The notes: a model not told the origin generated them from the letters alone. A stretch of DNA of 64,000 bases from Ananas comosus (GCF_001540865.1 NC_033635.1:6969327-7033326); one strand, 5' to 3'. Shown: positions 21,214-32,414, counted from the stretch's first letter. Numbers and translations: made by a program.

Positions 21214-22015
21214 TAAATATTGTTTATTAATTGTGATTTATCTGGTATATTATAAGTATTTGCTTTTGTATTATCATTTAACCGTTTATAATTTATTATT
21301 ATTCTAGTTTTTTCTCTTACTATCTCAGAATGTTTCATTACTATAAAAGCAGCAAACCTATGTTTTGAGTTTTACCATTTTATTACTTCTAAATTTAATA
21401 GTTCGTTTATATGCATCTTAAATTATTCTTTTTCCTCGTTAGAGACTTCTAGCGAGGCTGTCTTAATTATGTATTCAGGATTAATAGTATCTACTTTACA
21501 ATATAACTTATTTTTATCCCAGTACTTAACAGGATTTTGTCTAATTTCTCTAGTATCTTATCTATATCTGCTTGATCTCTAATAAATCCTATATTTAATA
21601 GCATTTTTTTCCAATTCATATAGTCTGGTTCGTAATCAAATGCTAAATAATTTTGTTCTAAAAGTTTTTCATAATTATAATTAAAATCAAAATCATCTAA
21701 TTCTATTAAATCTAATTCGTTTTCAACTTCTTGTTTCTCAATTATTTTATCGTAATCTATTAGTCCATTAGTTTGTAAGTTTTGGCAACATACTTTCCCC
21801 TGTGTACAATTATCACAACATTTTTTTCTTTTAGGTTCTGATTCTGTTCTAGTTTTTATATGGTTAATATGTACTGGAGTTTGAGTAATCTTTTTATAAA
21901 AGTGAACAGTCCTTATTTAGACTTAAATCTCCTAATTGATTTAGGATAAAGTTTAATCATAAAACAAAATCAGTGTTGATATTTAGTAGTCTTAACCATA
22001 TTTTTGGCAAGGCAT
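21214..22015 (-). pseudogene. Endogenous pararetrovirus-like pol fragment (Caulimoviridae type)
   Basis: On the minus strand this AT-rich stretch reads, with stops and at least one frame break near 21525, as part of a plant pararetroviral polyprotein. A basic Cys cluster (KRKKCCDNCTQGKVCC) and an acidic stretch come first. The reverse transcriptase entry follows: HINELLNLEVI, RFAAFIV, INYKRLNDNT and YNIPDKS. The N-D-N-T and Y-N-I-P words are characteristic of caulimovirid rather than gypsy RT. The catalytic part of RT is absent; similarity fades at about 21214. The upstream side is broken at 22011-22015 by the gypsy element and resumes at 34294. It is a decayed genomic copy with no intact gene. 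Confidence 0.75.
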
Positions 22016-23896
22016 TGTGGTATCCCTGGTGTTCACCAGTTGAGACTTGCCGACAGCTCTGGAGAGTGTCGAGACAAGTCCGAGTCGCGTTGGTATGAAA
22101 TACACGCAAAACGGACTCAGCAGGGACGCGAGAGTAGGACTTGGCATTGGAATCTGCAAACAGCAGATTTTCTGCTTGTTGTACCGGTACAACCATTAAG
22201 GCGTACCGGTACACTTTCTGTACCGGTACAACATTGGGGGTGTACCGGTACACTTCGACAGATTTTGCGCAGCTGCTCTCGGGTTGCCATTTGTACCAGT
22301 ACACTTGCTCGTGTACCGGTACACCAGGGTAGGTGAGATGGCATTTTGGTAATTTCTCACCTCGTTCGTGTCACCCACTCCTCTCTATCGCTTATATGTA
22401 CGTAGAGGGTTAGAGAGATAGATTTTTACTGCATTCCTCCTCTCTTTCCCTAGCATTGGTCGAGCAAGAAGGAGTTCGGGTGGAGTTGCCGTGGAGCTCG
22501 GACCGACGTCGACGTCACACCGCGGTGCCGTTCGAGCGAGTGTTTGTTGTCGTAGCATTGCGAGGAGACCGGCCGAGGGTGCGATTCAGCCGTTCTCGAC
22601 GTCGCGCCGAATTGGATTTAGTGTTTGAGGTGGGTTAATAATCGGTTTGTCTTCTAAGTATATAAATATGGTCGGCATGTGTAGTTCTAGCTTGTTGCAT
22701 ATCCGGTTTGCTCAATTCATGGAGTTTAGACATATGTATATGTAGAATATGAATTTGGAGCTTAATGTTGTGACTAGATATTGACACATGTTGGACTTGG
22801 ATTTGACTTAGGAGAAAACCGCAAATATAACTTGTCATATACTTACACTACCTGATTTAGCTCTAGGAGTCGTTATCATTTTGTATCGCTGCAGTATCGG
22901 TGTGGTGGATACTCCAGGTAGTGTAGTGTACTATTACGCTCGTGCTGGGATGCCGAACCTTTTTTTACAGTAGCTTTCAAATTGTTCCGGACTATTGGGT
23001 GCCGTTGGGACTGACGGTGGACCCGGATTGCCGTTTTGACATTAGATTGTGCTGAGGGCACGTGACTATTTGGTTGGTAGACCAGTTAGACCCAGTGTAC
23101 TTGACTATAGCCTGCGAGAGCCTGATTGAGCTCGACAGAGATACGCTTGCATACTCGGTTGGGTAGCGCCCACGAGTGCCACTCTGGAGTCGGGCCTAGT
23201 GCTGTTGCATTGGTGTTGTTGTGTCCTGGTTGGACTTGCTCTCCACTAACTACCTTGCGGGGGTGGTTGTTAATGTTGCTTCGACATGCAGGACGGGTGT
23301 ATCACAGTCCCTGAATAGATTGGGTCAGCATTGATATTTTTTACTGCAGATGATTAGAGTATAGCATGATAGTGTAGTGATATTTAGCTATAGATGTTTT
23401 CCAGCTTTCCTACTATCCCAGCTCCTTTCTGTAGACTTAGTGGGTAGACCGATGATTGTTGAGGGCGACACCCACCGAGGACTACTTATTTTTACAATAG
23501 TTCTCACGCCCAGTTGTTACCCCTCTTTTGTAGAGCTTGCTGTTCCGGTTGCTGCTTCCTCTGAGACCGATCGTGGCAAGGGCGTTGCCGGTTAGAGCCC
23601 TTCCCAGTTGTGGCAGTTCGAGAGGATACCAGATTCAGGTAGTGGTTTTGTTTCCTTTACAGTTCATGTACATGCATCTTTCGTAACTCGCCGGAGCGAG
23701 TCTTTTGTATCAGGATGTTTCGTATGTATACAGAACTGGCTTTTGTTTACCAGCTTTATTTATGCAGCTCTATACTACTATTTGTAGTATTGTATGTTTA
23801 TACAGGTACAGCTATCGCTTCGTATACAGAGAAAATTTCTTTGTACACGGCGGATTTGTTGGCGTGCCCGGGGAACGAGACATCCGGGGTGTGATA
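22016..23896 (+). repeat. 5' LTR of the gypsy element
   Basis: Starts TGTGGTATCCCTGG and ends GGGGTGTGATA; the expected terminal CA has become TA, while the 3' copy keeps GTGACA. It contains the TGTACCGGTACA array (22175-22325), a TATA-like GCTTATATGTAC near 22390, a CT-rich leader and the hairpin block (23439-23510). Confidence 0.92.
22175..22325 (+). promoter_or_regulatory. TGTACCGGTACA palindrome array (5' LTR)
   Basis: Six ACCGGT-type cores occur, most within the full 12-bp palindrome. Successive spacing is 22, 17 and 22 bp for the first four, and 20 bp for the last pair, whose first member is mutated to ACCAGT. It ends about 65 bp upstream of the TATA-like sequence. Confidence 0.85.
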
Positions 23897-23904
23897 GATT
23901 AAGT

Positions 23905-23916
23905 TGGTATCAGAGC
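23905..23916 (+). other. Primer-binding site, initiator Met tRNA
   Basis: TGGTATCAGAGC lies 8 bp after the 5' LTR. It is complementary to the 3' end of plant initiator-Met tRNA and is the usual primer site of plant gypsy and copia elements. Confidence 0.9.
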
Positions 23917-24346
23917 TCAGTTGTAGGTCGTTGGGACCTAGGTAACCTAAGTGGACAAACCTTAGAAAGGCAAAACGCGAGAGCCGTGATTAATGCGAAA
24001 GTCAATGATTAATTGTTCTAACTCATCCTAGAGCGGAGTGAGTGATTGAAGGAGTTTCTGTTTTGGCCTGAGAAATTATGTTGGCTGCAGACGACATAAT
24101 TTTGGAGGAAAATAGGGACTGCCTTCCAGACTTTCATTGATTGGGTCGAGAGTGTTTGTATTGTATCTGACCCCGTTCCGTTTTCTACAGTTATGTATCG
24201 TCGCCGAGGTCGACCGTCCTTGCGGGAGCGTGCCCAGTTGACGCAGGATCATGCGGGACCTTCCGAGATGCCAGAGCAGACGGAGCGCAGTACGCGACAG
24301 GAGGCGAGTGCACCCCCTGTTGTGGAGCCGAGTGCGCGACCTGAGG

Positions 24347-25027
24347 TGTAATACACTGGACTTTCGCAAATGGCAGAGTTCGAGTGTGTGGAAGGAAGTG
24401 TGGAACTATCCTACATGTTCTAAATGACTTGGACAAGTTTTTGAACAAGTTAGAGAGTGATTGGAGGGTTAAAAGTAAGAAATTGCATCAAACTGGCGAA
24501 AATCAGCATTTTCTGCTTGCTGTACCGGTACAGCCATCACCTTGTACCGGTACAAGCTGGCAGATTCGTGGCAGCAAGGCTAGTTTGGTAATTTCACACT
24601 TGATCCCTACCTATTTGATCCCAGCACGACTCTGGGACTTCAGTAGAGTATGCAAGAGCTCTGAGAAAGCTTCTTTTCCCTTCTTCTCTCTCTCTCTCTA
24701 GGNCTCGGGCTACGGCCGAGGGTGATGTCCCTTTGTATAGAGAGACTACCATTGTACCTATTTTGGTATACCCCGTGATGTATATGTACTCTTTGGACAG
24801 TCACTATAGTCATGTTACTTTCTCTTTTAGTTGAGATTTTGGTTTATGTACTCTTTGCCCTCTTGTTGATAGTCTTTGTGACTTGTACTTTGCTCTGATA
24901 TCAGGATAGAATTTTCTATGATCTCCTTCCTATCGACTTGCTTGTTTGTAGACGCCTTATATACTGCAGGTGTATGGCGGGTCTGTTCACGTACCGGATA
25001 TGCTTCCGCTGGTACCCGGGGGTGACA
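24347..25027 (+). mobile_element. Solo LTR in gag, TSD TGAGG, internally incomplete
   Basis: Starts TGTAATACACTGGAC and ends GGGGGTGACA, with exact TGAGG copies at 24342-24346 and 25028-25032. Its head matches the LTRs at 35043 and 48523. It is only 681 bp whereas related LTRs are about 2.5 kb. The hairpin block and minisatellite region are missing at the single N (24703), so part of it is probably absent from the assembly. Confidence 0.88.
24703..24703. other. Single N: probable assembly join
   Basis: It lies in the CT-rich leader of the solo LTR. The sequence on the right (CTCGGGCTACGG...) resembles the distal part of related LTRs, not the continuation of the leader. Confidence 0.7.
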
Positions 25028-26115
25028 TGAGGCTAGCGCGTCCCCTGATCTGAGTGCACAGTTAGCTGCCTTGACTGAGGTGACAAGGCGGCAGGGGGAG
25101 TTGTTGGAGAGGATGTGTGAGAGGCTAGTTCCACCCCCGAGTTCAACACCGAGGGCACCAGAGGCATCAGCTCCACCTCCTACTACTTCAGCAGCAGTAC
25201 GAGTCGCAGCTGTACCCCCACCAGTGGAGGTTCCGGTGGCGCTAGTTGTGCCTTCTAGAGGGCCAGTGCAGATGACTGAGGCCGAGCAGGAGTGGATGAC
25301 AGAGAGGTTTGCTCGTTTTCGCCGTTTTGACCCGCCGATCTTTGATGGCAGCTGCACAGAGGCGTGGATTGTTGAGGGCTGGGTCAGTGCGCTGGAGAAG
25401 CTCTTTGAGGATCTGTTCAATCCAGAGAGGGAGCAGGTACATCTTGGAGTTTACTGTTTGTCGGGTGATGCTCACGCCTGGTGGAGGAGGGTGAAGCAAG
25501 ACTATGGGCTAGTGGCACTAGAGATGCGGTGGGACGAGTTCTGTAGAATGCTGTTTGGGATGTATTTTTCCAACAGTGTGAAACAGAAGCTCGAGGAGGA
25601 CCTAAAGAAGATCGAGCAGGGGGATCGAACAGTTCAGGAGTACATCCAGGAGTTCACTCGGCTCCTGAACTGCGTCTCTTTTGTAGCTCGAGACGAGGCA
25701 CACCAGGTATACCTTTTTGAGTAGGGTTTGAGGCCCGAGATCTTCAGATTTGTCCATGCGCAGAGGTTGAGGACCTTGGATGCGTCTATGGAGCAGGCAC
25801 TTTAGGTTGAGAGAGGTGATGCTTTGATCCGGGAGAGGACCCAGTTGCAGGGGCAGAGTTAGGACAGGAAGCGCCCAGCCACAGATGACGGAGGACGGTC
25901 AAGCAGCAGGCGTCCGCCGAGGCCTACACGAGCACGTTCTCAGGGTCGTGGGTTTTCGGGGCATCAGCGTTCTAGGGGACTTCGTCAGCAGAGGCAGTTT
26001 CAGGGGCCACAGTAGTGTGTGATTTGTGTGGGACCACACGGGGCCCGGCAGTGTGAGCAGCGTGAGGGCCGGTGTTTTGGGTATGGGCAGCCAGGACATA
26101 TGAGGTCAGCGTGTT

Positions 26116-26750
26116 CCCGAGCAGCATCACCAGCACCATCGACAGCTTCAGCCCGACCAGCAACTCAGAAGTCGTATGGAGCAGCACCGAGTTACCGCCA
26201 GGAGGATAGGTCGTCTGTGCCGCGGCAGAGTGAGCGGCAACAGCAGGCTTCAAGTGGCAGGGTGTATGTAGCCCAGGTGGAGGACTCTACAGAAGCCGAC
26301 AGGGTGGTAGCAGGTATCACTTTGATTTCTGGCATTAGAGGTCGGACTCTTTTTGATACCGGAGCATCTCATTCTTTTGTTAGCCGAGTATTTGCATTAT
26401 TGCATGGTCTAGAGTTAGAGACATTATCACAAGCACGAGAGGTGCAGATCCCAGACCATGTTTTGCAGGTTGTCGAGTGTTGCTAGTCGTGTTCGGTGCA
26501 GTTGGATTCATGGATCATGCCCGCAGACCTGTTGGTGTTAGGGCAGCTGCAGGACTTCAACGTTATGCTCGGTATGGATTGGCTGGCGCGCTACTATCGA
26601 TTGTGGAGTGAGGACGGTGACGTTCCGCGAGCCAGGCCAGGAGGAGTTCACTTTTAGAGGCTGCAGGAGTACGTTGTTCGCCACTTGGATATCTTCGGCG
26701 AGGGCTCGACAGATGATGAGCAGAGGATGTGTTGCTTTTCTGGCCACAAT
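26116..26750 (+). pseudogene. Aspartic protease region of the gypsy element
   Basis: Contains the retroviral-type active site LFDTGASHSFVSRVFA near 26350, downstream of a Pro/Ser/Gln-rich linker. A stop follows near 26484, and MPADLLVLGQLQDFNVMLGM, then DWLARY, continues in a shifted frame. This unit would mature the Gag-Pol polyprotein. Confidence 0.85.
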
Positions 26751-26754
26751 TGTA

Positions 26755-28140
26755 GAGGTACCTATGGCGGCGCCGGGACTCGAGGATATCCCTGTAGTCT
26801 GCGAGTTTCCGAATGTGTTTCCCCCGGAGTTGACGACTATGCCGCCGGAGAGAGAGATTGAGTTTGTAATTGATATAGTTCCTGGAACTGCACCAATCTC
26901 GAATGTACCTTATCGGATGGCACCGGCTGAGCTTAGAGAGCTAAAGGCACAGCTTTAGGATTTGATGGATAAGGGGTTTGTGAGACCCATTGTGTCGCCT
27001 TGGGGAGCGCCGGTGTTATTTGTAAAGAAAATGATGGTTCACTTAGGTTGTGCGTGGATTACCGGAAGCCGAATAAAGTGACCATCAAGAACAAGTATCC
27101 TTTGCCGCGCATTGATGATTTGTTTGATCAGCTGCAGGGATCTTGTGTCTTCTCGAAGATTGATCTCCAGTCAGGTTACCACCAGTTGAGGGTGAGAGCC
27201 GAGGATGTTCCTAAGACGGCTTTTCGGACTCGGTACGGGCATTATGAGTTCACAGTGATGCCTTTTGGATTGACGAATGCCCCTGCCGCATTCATGGAAC
27301 TGATGAACAGAGTGTTCAAGCCGTTCTTGGATAAATTTGTAGTAGTCTTCATCGATGACATTTTGATATACTCCCGGAGCGATGTCGAGCGCGAGGCGCA
27401 CTTGAGGATTGTGCTACAGCTTCTGCGAGAGAAAAAGTTGTATGCCAAGTTAAAGAAGTGCAAGTTCTGGTTACGAGAGGTTGCTTTCTTGGACCATGTG
27501 ATTTCTGCAGAGGGAGTAGCAATGGACCCGAAGAAGATTGATTCTATTCGGGATTGGCCCAGACCGACGACGGTGACTGAGGTGAGGAGTTTTCTGGGAC
27601 TGGCAGGATATCACCGTCGGTTTGTGGAAGGTTTTGCGAAGCTTACCACACCCCTCACCCACTTGACGTGGAAGGGGATTCGCTTTGTCTGGAGTGACGA
27701 CTGTCAGAGAAGCTTTGATCAGTTGAGACAGAGGTTGACGTCAGCTCCTATCCTTGCCCTTCCTGTGATGGGGGAAGGATTTGTGATCTATAGTGATGCA
27801 TCGCACAGTGGAGTGGGTTGTGTGCTGATGCAGCATGGTAGGATAATTGCTTATGCTTAACGGTAGTTAAAGGATTATGAGAAAAATTACCCTATGCATG
27901 ACTTGGAGCTTGCCGCGGTAGTCTTTGCCTTGAAGCTGTGGCGGCATTACTTGTATGGTGAGCACTGTGAGATTTTTACTGATCACAAGAGTCTCAAGTA
28001 TCTGTTCACTCAAAAGGAATTGAATATGAGGCAGCGTCGGTGGTTGGAGTTACTGAAGGACTATGATCTTAGTATTCAGTATCATCCCGGCAAGGCGAAT
28101 GTAGTGGCAGATGCGTTGAGCAGGAAGGTAGTGCAGAGTT
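26755..28140 (+). pseudogene. Reverse transcriptase and RNase H of the gypsy element
   Basis: RT motifs in order: PPEREIEFVIDIVPGTAPIS, a stop at about 26958, WGAPVLFV with a frame break near 27015, [43 protein letters not shown] and the catalytic [10 protein letters not shown]. RNase H follows with [14 protein letters not shown], two stops near 27858, [30 protein letters not shown] and [13 protein letters not shown]. Together these would copy element RNA into cDNA. The frames at 27000-27860 and 27894-28658 are intact pieces. Confidence 0.92.
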
Positions 28141-28707
28141 GGAGTATGTTGATTACTCAGCAGAGGCCGTTGCTCAAGGAGTTGCAGCGGCTGAGAATTG
28201 AGATAGTGTCCCCTAGGTCTACTGCGAGACTGATGTTTCTGGTTTTGCAGCCCACTCTATTGGATAGGATCCGAGAGAAACAGAGTGGAGATCCGTATCT
28301 GTTGAGGATTCGAGAGCAATTAGACAGGGGACAGGCTGAGGGTTTTGCTGTGGACAGCTCGGGAGTACTACTGTACAGGGACCGACAGTGTGTGCCTGTG
28401 GATTCAGGGATCCGAGAGGATATTTTGAGAGAGGCTTATTGTTCTTCTTATAAGGTTCACCCAGGTGGAACCAAGATGTATAAGGACTTAAAGGTACAGT
28501 TTTGGTTGAATGGAATGAAAAGGGACATTAGCAGGTGTAAGGAAGTGAATTCTCGAAATCCGAGGATTGTACCTCATCCAGGATCGACTAACTGTCGAGA
28601 GTATACCCTTTGTGGGAGTTGGAGATGTCCAAAACACCAAAAAGTGCTTTGGAGTTGAGTCCGCGAGAGCAAATAGGCAAAATCTGGATTCAGCAGATTT
28701 TTGCTCT

Positions 28708-29010
28708 CGGGGACCGGTCCCTGGAGGGAAGGACCGATCCCCGTAGCTGATGGTCGCGGGGGAGGTTGATGCGACCGGTCCCTGGCTGAGGGGACCGGTC
28801 CTCGTGCGCGACACCCGCGGGAGAAAGCCAAAATTTGGCTAAGTCCTGAAGGTTCCCCGTTTGGAAACCGGTCTCTTAGGAGAGACCGGTTTCCCAGGGA
28901 CCGGTCCCTCAGGTGAGGACCGGTTCCCGAACGCGAAAACTCCCCAGACAGCAGGGAGAGCTCTCGGGGACCGGTCTCCCCGATCAGGGACCGGTTCCTC
29001 TGGGCGAAAA
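28708..29010 (+). promoter_or_regulatory. GGACCGGTCCC palindrome array
   Basis: Nine ACCGGT cores, mostly within GGGACCGGTCCC or one-base variants, arranged as pairs. It sits just upstream of the CT-rich leader of the solo LTR. Confidence 0.85.
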
Positions 29011-30110
29011 CTGCTCAGTGAGGGCTGTGCAATGGATGAAAAGTTGAGGGGCTAAAGTGGATTTTGTTACAATAGAAGGGCTCAACAGCCCACTCCCCCT
29101 ATCATTCTCTCATTTCACCCTCTCTCTCTCTTTCTCTCTCTCTCTCTAAGAAAGAAAGAACAAAAGAGAAGGAGAAGAAGAAAGAGAAGAAGAAGAAGGA
29201 GGAGAAGAAGAAGAAGAAGGAGGAGAACAAGCTAGAGAGGGCTTGGAGCATCTTCCTCTCTTTCTCTCCTTTCCATTGGTGTAGCTCAAGAGGTAAGCTA
29301 CAAACCCTAGCTTGTAGAACTTGGGGTTTTTGGGTTTTGATGCTTTGGAATGGGTCAAATGGACCCTAAACTTGCTTCTAAATAGATCAATCCCAAGAAT
29401 CTAGGGATTTATTGGTGGTTTGCTATAGGTGCAAACCTAGGGCTCCAAAATGGGGTTTTTGTGAAAGTATGAGATTGATCTCATTTGAAGCCCTGGAAAT
29501 CCTATTGGTAGGTTACAAAACGTGGGGGCGAAGTCGATTTGCATTCGGCGAGCAGGCGTGAAGTTCTCGGCAAAATAGGGCCGGGATAGCTTGGATTTGG
29601 GCAAAAAAGGCTAAAGCCTTTTGGTAGCGTTCGCCGCGGACCATTTATTAAGCCTCGACATCGGTAAAAGGTGGGGGGTGCTATCCCGAAGCTTTCGAAC
29701 TCCTTTCTATGTCTTAGATTGCATTTAATCTCATCTCTTCATGTTCCATTGTAGGATTGCATAGTAGCTCCGTTCCTTATGCTTTCTAATTGATAACCTA
29801 GTGTACTTGGAACGCTTGGTGACTTAGATAGGTGAGGATTGGGTTGGAACGTGGATCCTATGATGCAAGAGAAAAGAGATGAACCCGATGGGGGTGTTGA
29901 TGACATAGAAAGTAGTATTAATGTCAAAGAACTAACGAGTGGCATCCAAGCGTTAAATGATGACGAGTGGCATTAATGTAGTGTAAATAACACTAGAGGT
30001 TTGAGAACCTAGGGATAGGTGGATCCCTTAGAAAATGCCTTGTGGACAAGAACTTAGTAAACCTAAGTAACCTCACATGGAGAGGTCGTCGATGAGTCGA
30101 TTGAGACAGT

Positions 30111-30250
30111 GACCCTAGTTGTAGGGCATCCTCACTTGGAGAGGATTTGATTGAGTTGTGGACCCTAGTGGTAGTGCTCCCTCACTTGGAGAGGATTTGA
30201 TTGGGTATTGACCCTAGATGTAGGGCATCCTCACTTGGAGAGGATAGATC
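30111..30250 (+). repeat. LTR minisatellite, TCCTCACTTGGAGAGGATTT
   Basis: Three tandem copies of a unit of about 56 bp (GACCCTAG..GTAGGGCATCC then TCACTTGGAGAGGAT). Confidence 0.85.
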
Positions 30251-32414
30251 TAGCTCACAGCCTGCGTTTGGGATGGTATAGCCATCCAATCCCCACATGG
30301 AGGGGATTGTCGTCGAGTACTCCGGAGTGTCGCGCGACTAGGACCACTTGGAGGTCTGGACCACATTGAGGTCCGCAGATGGTCCCGGGCTTGGGTGCAC
30401 TTGGAGCTCCCTCCCTACTTTGGGATTGAAGGGTGAGTTATAGGCGAGCCCTAGGGCCTCTCCACAGATTGGGTAAATGGAAAGTTAAAGGTTTAATAAT
30501 GTCATTGAACATTGCTATTCGAACATGGATCGAATTCGTTAGCATGGTAGCAAATCTTTATTATATGATGCATACATTCATATTCATGATTATGGGCATA
30601 GTAGCATAGTTTTCCTACTATCGCATTTACAGTTTTCAGATACATATCTATCTATCTATCTGTTGTTACTTGTGCCCACTTGGACCTATTGGGGAGATCG
30701 GCAGAGTCGGCGGCCGAGCCCACTGGGAACTATGGAAGATAGTTCTCACCCCACTCTAATTCCAGTGGTAGGTACAGGACTGCCCAGGGACGACCGCGGC
30801 AAGGGCATCGCACCAGATCAGTGAGACCGTGGTAGTATAGCAGCTTTCCTTTTTGCATTAGCACACCTATGTATTGAGAGAGATTCATTGTAGGTGAGGA
30901 TTTGGAGAGCTATGTATTTTGGATGAAAAATGTATTCGTTTAAAGAAAATGAAAATGAGGGAACTATTGTAATAGTTAGTAAAGTACTCTCTTTATTTCA
31001 CATGCTTTATCTTGTGGATTGCTTGCTCTTTGTATTGTTGGCACTGTTTGTGCCCTTGTGAATGTGTATATTTAGAATTTAATTTTCTGGGTAAATTCTT
31101 GTACACATTCCTGTTGTTGAGCCTTGGGCGGACAGAGGAGGTGCTGTCCGTTCGGCGGCCCGCCGCCGCTGCCGAACCGTGCCAAATTGGTAGTGGTTTC
31201 GGGGCGGGACGTGACAGCAGGTATGTGGCTAAGTGTTTCACTTGCCAACAGGTAAAGGCCAAGCATCAAGTGCCTGCTGGCAAGCTTCAGAATCTGCTAG
31301 TCCCCGAGTGGAAGTGGGAGCAGATTCCCATGGACTTTGTTGTGGGATTGTCTAGTGCACAGGGTGGTTTTGATGCGATTTGGGTGATAGTGGACAGACT
31401 GACCAAGTCTGCTCACTTCCTACCGGTTCAGACCACCTGGTCCAGAGAGTGGCTCGCGCAGCTATACCTGGATGAGATTCTCAGGCTACACGGCGTGCCA
31501 GTGTCGATTGTATCAGACAGAGACCCTAGGTTTGTGTCCCAGTTTTGGAGGAGTCTTCAGACAGCCTTGGGCACTCAGCTACATTTCAGCACGGCGTTCC
31601 ACCTACAGACAGATGGTCAGTCAGAGAGGACCATTTAGACTCTAGAGGATATGCTGAGGGCATGCGTCCTGGATTTTGGAGGAGGGTGGTATTGACATTT
31701 CAGACTGGTTGAGTTTGCGTACAACAACAGCTATCAAATGAGTATCCAGATGGCTCCGTTTGAGGCGTTGTATGGACGCAGATGTCGATCCCCTTTATTT
31801 TGGAGCGATGTGGGTTAGAGGAGGACACTAGGGCCTGAGATCTTGCTAGAGGCTGAGGAAAATGTGAGAGTTGTTCGACGTCACCTTTTAACAGCTCAGA
31901 GCCGCCAGAAGAGCTATGCTGATATCCGGAAGCGAGACTTAGAGTTTCAGGTTGGAGATCATGTATTTCTCAAAGTCTCGCCGTCTAGAGGGATTCGCCG
32001 ATTTGGAGTACGTGGAAAGCTTAGTCCACGTTTCGTTGGCCCTTTTGAGGTATTGGGACGAGTGGTACTAGTTGCATACGGGATTGCTCTACCCCCGCGA
32101 CTAGCTCGCATTCACGATGTCTTCCACGTCTCAGCATTGAGGAGATATGTTTTCGATCCTTCTCACGTGATTGACTTCACTCCACTTGACATTAGCGAGG
32201 ATCTAGGATACGAGGAGCGACCGTTGCGGATTCTTGCTCGGGAGTCGAAAGAATTGCACAACCGGGTCATCCCGTATGTAAAGGTGTAGTGGAGTAATCA
32301 CGAGGAGCGGGAGGCGACTTCGGAGCCTGAGGCGGTGATGAGGGAGACCTATTCCTATCTGTTCGATGCCTAGAGCTGAGGTATGTTTAAGTTTCGAGGA
32401 CAAAACTTTTCGTA

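Larger units (their letters stand above)
24194..26115 (+). pseudogene. gag of the gypsy element, interrupted
   Basis: It opens MYRRRGRPSLRERAQL and is interrupted after 24346 by a solo LTR, then continues in the same frame from 25033. The gag core is clear (WVSALEKLFEDLF, AHAWWRRVKQDYG, FNPEREQVHLGVY, GDRTVQEYIQEFTRLL). The zinc knuckle near 26070 reads CFGYGQPGHMRSAC, so its second Cys has become Tyr. In-frame TAG stops occur at about 25722, 25804, 25859 and 26013. Gag would package element RNA in cytoplasmic particles. The frame is dead. Confidence 0.88.
28536..31216 (+). mobile_element. Complete solo LTR in integrase, TSD GCAGG
   Basis: Starts TGTAAGGAAGTGAATTCTC and ends GGGGCGGGACGTGACA; exact GCAGG copies flank it (28531-28535, 31217-31221). 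At 2681 bp it carries an ACCGGT array of nine cores (28708-29010), a CT/GA-rich leader (29090-29230), GACGAGTGGCAT words, a minisatellite, the hairpin block (30687-30750) and GAGCCTTGGGCGGACAGAGG. Its distal 1.9 kb is about 95% identical by eye to the minus-strand LTR at 52139-54056. Confidence 0.93.
28141..32370 (+). pseudogene. Integrase of the gypsy element, split by solo LTR
   Basis: The zinc-binding part starts before the insertion ([20 protein letters not shown]) and resumes after it (YVAKCFTCQQ, giving the Cys pair). The first His position seems to be Tyr. The core shows MDFVVGL, IVSDRDPRFVSQFWRSLQ and TDGQSERTI, followed by a stop at 31636. More stops lie near 31695 and 31815. From 31843 an intact 148-codon frame gives the tail (GPFEVL, HDVFHVSALRRYV, ESKELHNRVIPYVKV), followed by a TAG and a short residue to 32370. 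Confidence 0.9.

Noticed and set aside
22175..22325. CRISPR-like or recombinase (lox-like) site
   Set aside because: Plant LTR context, palindromic units instead of long identical repeats with unique spacers, and no recombinase or cas gene; the 34-bp length resemblance to lox is superficial.
21957..22344. Overlapping frames across the LTR head
   Set aside because: Palindromic TGTACCGGTACA arrays give similar peptides (VPVQ, YRYT, CTGT) in all frames; not genes.
23905..23916. Possible tRNA gene from TGGTATCAGAGC
   Set aside because: Only the primer-complementary 12 bases are present, right after an LTR; no cloverleaf.
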